A DNA stretch of 24,995 nt from contig JBPCKT010000046.1 in the NCBI GenBank assembly GCA_051004015.1, positions 1 to 24,995 of the forward strand, written 5' to 3'. Source of the stretch: SXOA01 sp051004015. Its GTDB lineage: Bacteria > Planctomycetota > Planctomycetia > Pirellulales > Pirellulaceae. A model generated the notes under the pieces. The model had not been told where the DNA came from, searched no databases, and was given only the letters and a program-made list of their open reading frames with translations. The translations under genes were made by a program, and so were the position numbers. How positions within the stretch are numbered: position 1 is the first letter of the stretch; each line of letters opens with the position of its first letter. Positions 7,591 to 14,420 of this stretch are shown piece after piece.

Positions 7591-7740
7591 ACCACTCCGC
7601 ATCCAGAACACGACCAGCCCGATGATGAAGAGCATCAGCACCCAGGCACCGATACTGTCGCGGCAGAGAAAGTAACCTCCTGCCAAGAGCGGTGGTCCCA
7701 CTGTTCCCGCAATCAGCAGCGTTCGCAGGCCAAACTTCAT
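7528..7740 (-). CDS. Small two-helix membrane protein (KFGLRTLL leader)
   Basis: Unknown function. MKFGLRTLLIAGTVGPPLLA begins with the planctomycete F-x-L-R-T-L-L leader and a first helix. A second helix follows (GAWVLMLFIIGLVVFW), then a short polar tail, about 70 residues in all. The 3' end overlaps the following start-less frame, so the true end of one of the two may have been shifted by an indel near 7590. No clear ribosome-binding site precedes the ATG. Probably cytoplasmic membrane. Confidence 0.55.
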   Translation of the reverse strand: MKFGLRTLLIAGTVGPPLLAGGYFLCRDSIGAWVLMLFIIGLVVFWMRSGGLPESSRFPPGDSPSATCCS

Positions 7741-7873
7741 AAGACCATTGTATTCGGGTCAACGGTGGCGTCGCACTTGCCCGTCCGCTCTGGCGAAGCT
7801 ATTTATCGGGCCGGCGAATCAGCACATGGGCCGCAGGGAGTACAACGTGCCGACGTTCCAGTGGGGACGAAAC

Positions 7874-8956
7874 TTAAGGCGGAGCTCCATTCTCCCAAAT
7901 CTGGTCGGGGTCACCAACGACCTCAACTCCCGGCAAGGATTCATGGAACTTACGGATGCCTTGACGAGTTACCGAAGTGCCATCGATCAGCACCATGCGG
8001 AGCTTGGAAAGATGGGCCACGTGTACGAGGCCGGCATCCGAGATCTTTGTGCCGCTTAGGCTCAGGGTTCCGATTTCCTGGAGGCCGACGAGATGGACCA
8101 GGCCCGCGTCTGTGATCTGCGTTTTCTCCAACTCCAGCCATCCTAGCGTCGGTAGGGTCTTCAGGTGGGCCAGCCCGCCGTCGGTGATTTGAGTGTTGTT
8201 CAGAAACAGGATTTGCAGCTTCGTCAAACCAGCAAGGCGGGCCAGCCCAGAGTCGGTGATCCGAGTGCCGTTGAGGTGCAGCGCCGTGAGCTCCGTCAGG
8301 CGAGTGAGGGAATCCAGGCCGGCATCGGTGATCTGGGTGTTGTCGAGCGATAGGTCGCCAAGCTTCTCGTGCCCGTGCAGATGAATGAGCCCGGCGTCGG
8401 TCACCTTCGTTTCCCCAAGATTCAAGGACACTAGTTTTGGGAGGCGGGAAACATAAACCAGCCCAAGATCGGTGACTTCGGGTCCATAAAGTGTCAGGTA
8501 TTCGAGGTTCTTTAAGCCGGCGAGATGGGCCACGCCGGCATCGGTGACCTTAGCTCTTGAGAGCGACAGTTTCTCCAGTTTTTCCAAGCGAGCCAGGCGA
8601 GACAGGCCAGCGTCTGTGATTCCAGGACTGTCCGTGGACAGCTCTTTCAACTCCCCCAGGCAGGAAATCTGGGCGAGTGTGGCGTCGGTCAGTTTTTCTC
8701 CCCCAAATATGCGCCAGACTATACCAGGTGATTTGTCGCCAAGCAGCGCGAGAAGCCAGCCAGGGCGAGAGAGATTGGAGGAATCGTATTCCACCGATCC
8801 GCCGAGCCGCTCAATCTCCGCAGCAGCCGCTTGACCCATGCGGACATCGTTCCGCTCATACGCCAGCCAGGCCAACGGCAGACAAGCGGCACTCGTCAGC
8901 ACGAGGAGCGACAGCAAGGAGAATTGATACCAGCGGCGTCGGGGCTTGCCTGCCAT
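7874..8956 (-). CDS. Membrane-anchored leucine-rich-repeat protein
   Basis: 360 residues. MAGKPRRRWYQFSLLSLLVL opens with the R-R-W-Y-Q-F-S-L leader and one transmembrane helix (to about residue 30). A short linker follows, then about ten tandem 24-residue repeats from about residue 88 to the C-terminus. The repeat pattern is (I/V)TDAGL-x-x-L-x-x-L-x-x-L-x-x-L-x-L-x-x-T-x. A final degenerate repeat (VTRQGIRKFHESLPGVEVVG) ends the solenoid. In DNA the repeats have a 72-bp period. The repeats resemble the ribonuclease-inhibitor/F-box class abundant in planctomycetes, presumably a protein-binding surface outside the cytoplasm. There is no enzymatic domain. The gene heads the minus-strand group of leader-type proteins and shares its translation start region with the remnant at 6844-7014. 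Confidence 0.8.
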   Translation of the reverse strand: MAGKPRRRWYQFSLLSLLVLTSAACLPLAWLAYERNDVRMGQAAAAEIERLGGSVEYDSSNLSRPGWLLALLGDKSPGIVWRIFGGEKLTDATLAQISCLGELKELSTDSPGITDAGLSRLARLEKLEKLSLSRAKVTDAGVAHLAGLKNLEYLTLYGPEVTDLGLVYVSRLPKLVSLNLGETKVTDAGLIHLHGHEKLGDLSLDNTQITDAGLDSLTRLTELTALHLNGTRITDSGLARLAGLTKLQILFLNNTQITDGGLAHLKTLPTLGWLELEKTQITDAGLVHLVGLQEIGTLSLSGTKISDAGLVHVAHLSKLRMVLIDGTSVTRQGIRKFHESLPGVEVVGDPDQIWENGAPP

Positions 8957-9212
8957 CCCGCCATTCTAAACGCATTCGTTTTCTGCCGGCTCCTGGTTAC
9001 TGGACACTTAGTATTTAGTGAGCATTTTGTATAATAGTCCTAACGTGGCGAGAAGGCTCGCGGTGACCAGGGATGGCGGCTCATTGGCATGTTGGTTGTG
9101 ATTAATTGGACCCAGCGCGGTTTGACGAACGTGCTGGGGCCGGCGGAGAGGCTGCGCCCGGGACCCGAAGCGTAGGACGGAGCAATGCTCACTACCACGA
9201 CAAGCGAGACGA

Positions 9213-9240
9213 ACTTACGTCGAGGCGATTTGACGTAAGT
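9213..9240. repeat. Palindromic 28-bp element, copy 1
   Basis: ACTTACGTC and GACGTAAGT form perfect 9-bp arms around a 10-nt spacer. A second copy at 9439-9466 matches 24 of 28 bases, in direct orientation, 226 bp away. Confidence 0.75.
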
Positions 9241-9438
9241 CGCGCTGAGAGCGGCGCGATTTGTGGTTCGCAGCGGTGTGAATCAAGTTTCGCGGATGTG
9301 AATCAAACTCGTCGCCGCAAAAGATTACTGAATAATGCCTTACGGCAACGCAAAATGCCGATTTGTAGCCGCAGAATCATGAATAAATCGACCTCTTCGG
9401 GGGGTATTCGCGATGCACCGCGAGGCGCGACTGGCGGG

Positions 9439-9466
9439 ACTTACGGCGAATGGATTTGACGTAAGT
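9439..9466. repeat. Palindromic 28-bp element, copy 2
   Basis: ACTTACGGC ... GACGTAAGT: the same element as at 9213-9240 with four substitutions, one of them breaking a pair of the stem. The spacer also keeps its GATTT. Confidence 0.7.
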
Positions 9467-9488
9467 TGATGAAGAGGTATTGCGGCCA

Positions 9489-9513
9489 GGGCAGGCTGGA
9501 AGGCTACTCCACC
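9489..9513 (+). repeat. Dispersed 25-bp element, copy 1 (diverged)
   Basis: Begins GGGCAGGCTGGAAG and matches the copy at 18194-18218 at 22 of 25 positions in the same orientation. It lies just downstream (minus strand) of the broken Cys-rich gene. Confidence 0.6.
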
Positions 9514-9517
9514 TACG

Positions 9518-9712
9518 CTATTTCGGCGGCGGCGGAACGGGGATGCCGGGAGGGACGATGGCGTTTTGCGTTTTGCTGTCGCACTCGGCGCAGAGGTCTT
9601 CCACCACCCACTGGAAGCTGGGGACCGTTTTGGTGACGATGGTCTGGCAAGTTGCGCCGATTATAGCGAATCCTCCGAATTGACCGCCCGAAGAACTTCT
9701 TTCGCCCGCCGG
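9518..9712 (-). pseudogene. C-terminal fragment of a Cys-rich exported protein paralog
   Basis: On the minus strand a frame without start codon reads GATCQTIVTKTVPSFQWVVE, then DLCAECDSKTQNAIVPPGIP and a proline run before the TAG at 9518-9520. The K-x-V-x-x-x-x-W-V-V-E-(D/E)-(L/V)-C-x-x-C segment matches the C-terminus of the intact protein at 11535-11957 (CTWKWVVEEVCDHCAGKCEG). Upstream, the frame is closed by a TAA at about 9719-9721, and other frames are interrupted, so the N-terminal part is lost or scrambled. I read it as a decayed paralog, inverted relative to the intact gene. Confidence 0.55.
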
Positions 9713-9906
9713 TAGTTTTTACAGGTCGTTTGGCCTATTACGGACGCGCGGCTTCGAATTAACGGCAAAATCGATTCCGCCGATAATTTCTTCGGTGCGA
9801 GAGGCGACGGTTATGCCTTGGAATCCGGCGACGACGGCCGGCGTTGAGCACCCCAAGCAGCAAAGTTCAAAAAGGCCATCCACCTTGGATCCGCGGGAGC
9901 AGCAGC

Positions 9907-11475
9907 ATGAGAAAACAACTCGTTTTATTGAGAACGGCGGGCGCAGGTCGGCCCATTCTAAGTTACGGATGGGCGATTGCCGCGGCGATCTGCCTTGCCG
10001 CTTCGGCTGCCGACCGAGCTTACGCCCAAGGCCTTCCGGTCTTTGTGACGCGGCTGCCGGCCGTGGAGTCGCAACCGTTCGCTATGCCTCAAGCGGAGTT
10101 GGCGCTTCCCACGAGCGAGGCGGACCAGCAGCCTATCGACTATTACGAGCTGGGGGCGAACTCGCTAAACGTCGATGAGCCAACGTCGCTCGAAAAGCGA
10201 TTGGCCGCCGTCGAAGCGGAGCTGAAGAAGTCCAAGGCGGCTGAGGCCAAAAAGAAAGACGAAGACGCTCTCAAGCCAGTCATCAAGCCGCGCGGACGAC
10301 TGCACACGGATGTGAACTGGTTCACGCAAAATGATCAGAACCGTGCTGTCTATGGCGATATCCAGGACGGCGCCTATTTCCGTCGCGCGCGGCTCGGCTT
10401 CGACGCCAAGATGTTCGAAGTCACTCAGTGGCGCCTCGATTTCGAAATGGGAAGCGGAGGCGTCAGGCCCAGCATCTTCGACGCCTACGTGCGAGTGACC
10501 GACTTGCCCTATCTCAACAACTTTCAGGTCGGACACTTTCGGGAGCCGTTCAGTTTGGAAGCCCAGACCAGCTCGAACTGGTTGACGTTCATCGAACGGT
10601 CCTTGAACAACACGTTCGATCCCTCGCGGAATTGGGGTCTGATGGCGTTCAACTGGAGCGAAAGCGAACGGTTTACCTGGGCCGCGGGCGTGTTCCGCGA
10701 AGGCTCCGACCTATTTGGCGACGACATCGGCGACAGCGGCGAATGGGCTGGAACAGCCCGCACCACGTACTTGCTGTCCTATGACGAACCAAGCGAAGGG
10801 CGGTACTTTTGGGAAGTGGGCGGATCGTACAGTTATCGCGACCCCGACAACCGCTTCGCGGTGAACTCGACGACCGGCAACCCCAGTGGAGCGGAAACCT
10901 CGATCGTGAACTATGGCGGGCGCCCCGAGGACAACCTCAACGAAGACGGCATTGGCCGCACGCCCAACCTGATCAACATCAGCATTCCCGACGCCGTCAA
11001 CGTGCAGTTGTTCGGCGTCGAAACTTCGGCGAACTTTGGCTCGCTCAACCTCCAGTCGGAGTTCATCTGCGCTCACGTCGACCGACGAGTCGCCGCCAAC
11101 GGCTTCTACCACGGCGCTTATGTCCAGGCCAGCTATTTCCTTACCGGCGAGTCGCGCCGCTGGGAGCGGCGAGCCGGCACCTTTGGCCGGGCCGAAGTGC
11201 TCGAGCCGTTTTTCATGGTGAACACCGACCACGGCATCTGCTCCGGCTGGGGCGCCTGGGAGTTGATCGCCCGCTGGAATTACCTAGACCTGACCGAAGG
11301 CAGCGTGGGAACCCAATTTGGCTACGTCGATGCGACGTCTTTCGGTTGCAATTGGTATCTCAATCCATACGTCTATCTGCAACTCAACTACGAATACGTC
11401 GACGTGCCGACCGGAGGTCCGGCCACTGGCGGCAACGTCAATGTCTATCACGCGCGCTGGAACATGCACTTCTAA
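9907..11475 (+). CDS. OprP/OprO-type outer-membrane porin
   Basis: A trimeric beta-barrel porin of the phosphate/polyphosphate-selective family is the closest match, 522 residues from the ATG at 9907. That start is preferred over the TTG at 9844 because GGGAG lies upstream and it gives a proper signal peptide (basic start, SYGWAIAAAICLAASAADRA, cleavage near AYAQG). After a linker comes a short coiled coil (LEKRLAAVEAELKKSKAAEA). The porin domain follows, with the RRARLGFDAKMFEVTQWRLD, NFQVGHFREPFSLE and RNWGLMAFNWSE segments usual at its start. The chain ends ARWNMHF, the terminal Phe expected for BAM-dependent insertion. Substrate specificity cannot be read from the sequence. The Cys-rich exported protein gene follows after 59 bp and is probably co-transcribed. 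Confidence 0.85.
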   Translation: MRKQLVLLRTAGAGRPILSYGWAIAAAICLAASAADRAYAQGLPVFVTRLPAVESQPFAMPQAELALPTSEADQQPIDYYELGANSLNVDEPTSLEKRLAAVEAELKKSKAAEAKKKDEDALKPVIKPRGRLHTDVNWFTQNDQNRAVYGDIQDGAYFRRARLGFDAKMFEVTQWRLDFEMGSGGVRPSIFDAYVRVTDLPYLNNFQVGHFREPFSLEAQTSSNWLTFIERSLNNTFDPSRNWGLMAFNWSESERFTWAAGVFREGSDLFGDDIGDSGEWAGTARTTYLLSYDEPSEGRYFWEVGGSYSYRDPDNRFAVNSTTGNPSGAETSIVNYGGRPEDNLNEDGIGRTPNLINISIPDAVNVQLFGVETSANFGSLNLQSEFICAHVDRRVAANGFYHGAYVQASYFLTGESRRWERRAGTFGRAEVLEPFFMVNTDHGICSGWGAWELIARWNYLDLTEGSVGTQFGYVDATSFGCNWYLNPYVYLQLNYEYVDVPTGGPATGGNVNVYHARWNMHF

Positions 11476-11534
11476 CTCGGCGAACCGGACGCTGCACTCG
11501 GCGGGCGGTCGCATGCAAGGAAAGGATTCATTCG

Positions 11535-11957
11535 ATGAACGGCGCTTTGAGCAAAGGATGGATGGCGGCGGCGATCATGCTGTCCGCCGTGGGACTGGCG
11601 GCAGCGGGCGAAGGCAATGGGTCCTGCTCGCACTGCCAAGGCTGCGCGGCGACGAAGAAAGTCTGCCGCTGGGTTCCCGAAAAGAAAAAGATCGTGATCG
11701 ACAAGTGGGACTGTGAGTGCGAGACGATCTGCATTCCCGGCCGCAGCCAACATTGCGGCAAGAATTGCACCGTCGATTGTAACTGCAAAAAGCACATCGA
11801 GCACCGCTGGCTACCGACTTGCGCCAAGGCCCGCACGATCAACAAGCTCAAGAAGGTCAAAGAAGAGAAGGAGGTTTGCACTTGGAAGTGGGTGGTGGAA
11901 GAGGTCTGCGACCACTGCGCCGGCAAGTGCGAAGGTTGTGTCCAGCATCCCAATTAG
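11535..11957 (+). CDS. Cysteine-rich exported protein of a planctomycete family
   Basis: 140 residues. A signal peptide (MNGALSKGWMAAAIMLSAVG then LAAAGEG) is followed by a mature chain with 17 cysteines. These include SCSHCQGC, CECETIC, HCGKNC, DCNC and a C-terminal CDHCAGKCEGC. The chain also contains many lysines and a C-T-W-K-W-V-V-E-E-V-C motif. The pattern suggests a disulfide-linked or metal-binding protein of the cell envelope. I recognise the K-x-x-W-V-V-E-(D/E)-L/V-C-x-x-C ending as typical of small planctomycete secreted proteins, but the function is not known to me. AAGGAAAGG precedes the ATG. It directly follows the porin gene, so an envelope role linked to the porin is possible. 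A broken paralog lies at 9518-9712 on the other strand. Confidence 0.75.
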   Translation: MNGALSKGWMAAAIMLSAVGLAAAGEGNGSCSHCQGCAATKKVCRWVPEKKKIVIDKWDCECETICIPGRSQHCGKNCTVDCNCKKHIEHRWLPTCAKARTINKLKKVKEEKEVCTWKWVVEEVCDHCAGKCEGCVQHPN

Positions 11958-12019
11958 CTTCTGGGGCTTGGAGGCGCTGCCGCTAGTCCTTGGCCTGCCC
12001 TGGCGCAAGTGCTAGCGAC

Positions 12020-13501
12020 CTACTTCGGCGGCAGGCGGGGACGTTTGCGGCCGGGGATGGGCTGGCCGGTCTCGCGGTCGAATTCGTCCGGGGTGCGAGT
12101 TGCGGGCGCGTCATCGCGAGTCTGCTTTTTCCAGGCATCGAGCGCGCCCCGCAGCTCGGCGAGCTCCGCGGCGAACTTCGGATCAGCGGCCAGGTTCTTC
12201 AGCTCGTGGGGGTCGGCCTGGATGTCGTACAGCTCCTCCTCCGGCAGGGGCTTGGTGAAACAAGTCGTTTGTGTGTCCTTCAAAGTTCCTTCGTCCCTCA
12301 GCTTCCGCATCGACTGAAACGTCAGACTGCGGACAGCGTCCGCGGGTGGCGTGTTGGGCAGGTCGGGGTACTCATTGCGGATGTATTTGAACCGCTCGGT
12401 CCGCACGCTGCGGCTGCGGGCCTCGAAGTCGTGCCAGTTGTGCTCCGAGAAGGCAGCCGTGCGGACTCGCGTCTCTGGCTCAGTCAACACTTTCAGAAAG
12501 CTGGTCCCTTGGAATTGCTCCGGCGGCATGATGCCGGCGATTTCCAGAATGGTGGGGGCGATGTCCACGCTACTGAGCAGACTCTGACAGGTGGCTTCGG
12601 TCCGCACCTTGCCGAGCCAGCGGATGATGAACGGGCTTTTGATGCCGCTGTCGTAGAGCGTGGTCTTGCAGCGGGGGAACGGGCGGCCGTTGTCGGTCAT
12701 GAAGATCACCACGGTGTCATCCGCCAGCCCTTGGGCCGTGATTTCGTCGAGCACCTTGCCGACGTTATCGTCCAGCCGGCTGATTTCGTCGTAATAGAGG
12801 GCCAGGTCCTTGCGGGTCTCGGCGTTGTCCGGCAAGTACGGCGGGACGGTCACGTCGTCCGGCCGGTGCGGCTCCAGGATGACTTTCTCCGCATAGTCGC
12901 GGTGCGGGTCCACGGCGGCGAGCCAGAGAAAGAACGGCTTGTCCTTGGGACGCTCCTGGAGTGTCGAAACCCAAGCCTCCGCCCCGCTCGGATTTGGATT
13001 GGCGACGACAACCGTCTTGACCTTGGTTTTGTCCCCCTTCTCGGTCGGCAGTTGAAAGCCCGCGGTCCCCACGTCGTGAATCACATCGAACCGGTCCCGC
13101 ACCTGGTTCCCCAGATGCCACTTCCCCGCCGCGGCCGTCCAGTAGCCCGCCTTGCGAAGCTGCTCCACGAACGTCACCTGCTCCTTCGGCAGCGGCCAAT
13201 GCAGCTGCTCCGCCCCGGTGTTGTGCGGAAATCGCGAGGTGATGAGGCTCGACCGGCTGGGGCTGCACGAGCTGCACGTCAGGATCATGTTCTCGAACCG
13301 CATCCCCTGCCGCGCCAGTTGCTCGAGCTGCGTCGTCTTGATCTGCTTGTTGCCGAACGGGCGACAATCCTCCCAGCCCAGATCGTCCGCGATGATGAGG
13401 ACGATGTTGGGGCGGTCGGCGGCGGACACTGAACTTCGAATGACGAACCCCAGAATTCCACAAATGATGGAAATCGATAGCAAGCGTGATGCGATGAACA
13501 T
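12020..13501 (-). CDS. Exported type I sulfatase (SGSH-like)
   Basis: Hydrolyses sulfate esters or N-sulfates, probably of algal or other sulfated polysaccharides. 493 residues with a signal peptide ending near SVSAADR (about 28). The alkaline-phosphatase-like fold starts RPNIVLIIADDLGWEDCRPF, with metal-binding Asp39/Asp40. The formylglycine motif is C79-S-P-S-R83, so maturation by a formylglycine-generating enzyme is required; none is in the window. The second metal site is in VVIFMTDNGRPFPRCKTTLY. The DNG-x-P-F-P-R-x-K-T-T-L-Y-D-S-G sequence resembles heparan N-sulfatase relatives. The C-terminus is complete. It stands alone on its strand, between the Cys-rich protein gene (convergent) and the CBS gene (divergent). 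Confidence 0.9.
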   Translation of the reverse strand: MFIASRLLSISIICGILGFVIRSSVSAADRPNIVLIIADDLGWEDCRPFGNKQIKTTQLEQLARQGMRFENMILTCSSCSPSRSSLITSRFPHNTGAEQLHWPLPKEQVTFVEQLRKAGYWTAAAGKWHLGNQVRDRFDVIHDVGTAGFQLPTEKGDKTKVKTVVVANPNPSGAEAWVSTLQERPKDKPFFLWLAAVDPHRDYAEKVILEPHRPDDVTVPPYLPDNAETRKDLALYYDEISRLDDNVGKVLDEITAQGLADDTVVIFMTDNGRPFPRCKTTLYDSGIKSPFIIRWLGKVRTEATCQSLLSSVDIAPTILEIAGIMPPEQFQGTSFLKVLTEPETRVRTAAFSEHNWHDFEARSRSVRTERFKYIRNEYPDLPNTPPADAVRSLTFQSMRKLRDEGTLKDTQTTCFTKPLPEEELYDIQADPHELKNLAADPKFAAELAELRGALDAWKKQTRDDAPATRTPDEFDRETGQPIPGRKRPRLPPK

Positions 13502-13779
13502 GATCCAGGCCCCCGATAAACCATGAGGATGTACGGTTGCAACAATTCTAGCCCGACAGCAGTTTCCCGTCCCCCTATTCGATATATTGCTGAAAACCCC
13601 TTCATGTGCTCGACTCTATGATGCGCAAGCCGCCGTTTAGCCGGATACATGGCACGCAGCCCCTCGCCGTGGCGAAGGCTGCGGCTGATGATGAGCTTCG
13701 TAAACTTGTCATGGCGGAGTTTCCTCCCGCCAAGCGAGCTCATCCGGCTTTTGGCACGCGCCTTTCCGCGGAGGCTCCC

Positions 13780-14298
13780 ATGCTCGACTGCCCCTATTGT
13801 GACCAGCCCGTGATTGAAGGCTGCGATGAGTGTGATTCGTGCGGCCATCCGCTCTCGGATACGCATCTGCCCACGCCCCAGACCGAAGTGGAGTTGGGCC
13901 TGCTCACCGACCGCCTGTCCGCCAGCCAGACTCGCTGGCCGCTGCTCGTCTCCCCCACCATGCCGGTCCGCGAGTGCCTCCGCCTGCTGGTCGAAAACCG
14001 CATCGGCTGCCTGCTGATCGTGGAGAAGGGGGAGTTGGCCGGCATCTTTACCGACCGGGATGTCATACAAAAGCTGAACGACCGGGCGGCCGAGCTCGGC
14101 GACCGGCCGGTCAGCGAGTTCATGACCCGGCAGCCGCAGTCCCTCCCCGCGACGGCCAAAATCGCCTTCGCCGTCCAGCGGATGGACCAAGGAGGCTTCC
14201 GCCACGTCCCCATCACCGGCCCCGACGGCCGTCCCGCGGGGGTCTTTTCCGTGCGGGACATTTTGGGGTATTTGACGCGGAAGATGGCGGAGGCGTAA
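13780..14298 (+). CDS. Zinc-ribbon protein with paired CBS domains
   Basis: A soluble cytoplasmic protein of 172 residues. It starts MLDCPYCDQPVIEGCDECDS, a small zinc ribbon with Cys4/Cys7 and Cys18/Cys21. Two CBS motifs follow (about 56-103 and 113-168): the first has VRECLRLLVENRIGCLLIVE...GIFTDRDV and the second has FAVQRMDQGGFRHVPI...GVFSVRDIL. CBS pairs usually bind adenine nucleotides and regulate a partner. No partner domain is fused here. The ATG at 13780 is chosen because GGAGG lies 5 nt upstream and it leads directly into the zinc ribbon. An upstream in-frame start at 13606 would add 58 residues of no family character. Confidence 0.8.
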   Translation: MLDCPYCDQPVIEGCDECDSCGHPLSDTHLPTPQTEVELGLLTDRLSASQTRWPLLVSPTMPVRECLRLLVENRIGCLLIVEKGELAGIFTDRDVIQKLNDRAAELGDRPVSEFMTRQPQSLPATAKIAFAVQRMDQGGFRHVPITGPDGRPAGVFSVRDILGYLTRKMAEA

Positions 14299-14306
14299 GA
14301 GAGTAA

Positions 14307-14338
<32 letters not shown>

Positions 14339-14361
14339 AGGGCCGGCTGCCAACACACTCG

Positions 14362-14394
14362 GTACTCAGTACTGAGTACTCAGTACTAAGTACT
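14362..14394. repeat. Nested GTACT palindromes
   Basis: AGTACT and ACTCAGT/ACTGAGT units alternate. An exact 18-bp palindrome, GTACTGAGTACTCAGTAC, lies at 14369-14386, and a second 14-bp one overlaps it at 14364-14377. It sits between the convergent CBS and J-like genes, 26 bp from the latter's stop codon. It could act as a bidirectional terminator, although no T-run is present. Confidence 0.8.
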
Positions 14395-14420
14395 TCAATT
14401 CAACAACGCTCCTGCTTCAC

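Larger units (their letters stand above)
8957..9517. other. Gene-poor region with palindromic repeats
   Basis: About 560 bp with no convincing gene. A 117-codon plus frame at 9106-9459 starts with TTG and has no protein character. The stretch contains two copies of a 28-bp palindromic element, a short direct repeat of GTGAATCAA near 9279 and 9300, and a copy of the dispersed GGGCAGGCTGGA element. Together with the broken gene next to it, this looks like decayed or repeatedly invaded DNA. Confidence 0.5.

Noticed and set aside
7950..8700. Regular 72-bp DNA periodicity that might suggest a CRISPR or satellite array
   Set aside because: It is the coding periodicity of 24-residue leucine-rich repeats; the reading frame is continuous and codons vary.
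9030..9035. Perfect TATAAT box in the gap upstream of the LRR gene
   Set aside because: No acceptable -35 box at 16-18 bp and no gene follows on the plus strand for over 800 bp.
9106..9459. 117-codon plus-strand frame
   Set aside because: TTG start, Arg/Gly/Ser-rich, no ribosome-binding site, and it spans both palindromic repeats.
9719..9883. Minus-strand 54-codon frame starting GTG and reading ...VVAGFQGITVASRTEEIIGG...
   Set aside because: It looks somewhat protein-like, but it overlaps the porin leader, has no usable ribosome-binding site and matches no family I know. It may be another decayed fragment, and the evidence is too thin to annotate.
11990..13432. 480-codon plus-strand open frame opposite the sulfatase gene
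   Set aside because: It is the antisense shadow of a GC-rich gene with clear sulfatase motifs. Its translation is Arg/Gly/Val-rich, with no domain, signal or start context.
13606..13779. 58-codon N-terminal extension of the CBS protein
   Set aside because: The internal ATG at 13780 has a strong GGAGG and starts directly at the zinc ribbon; the extension shows no conserved character.
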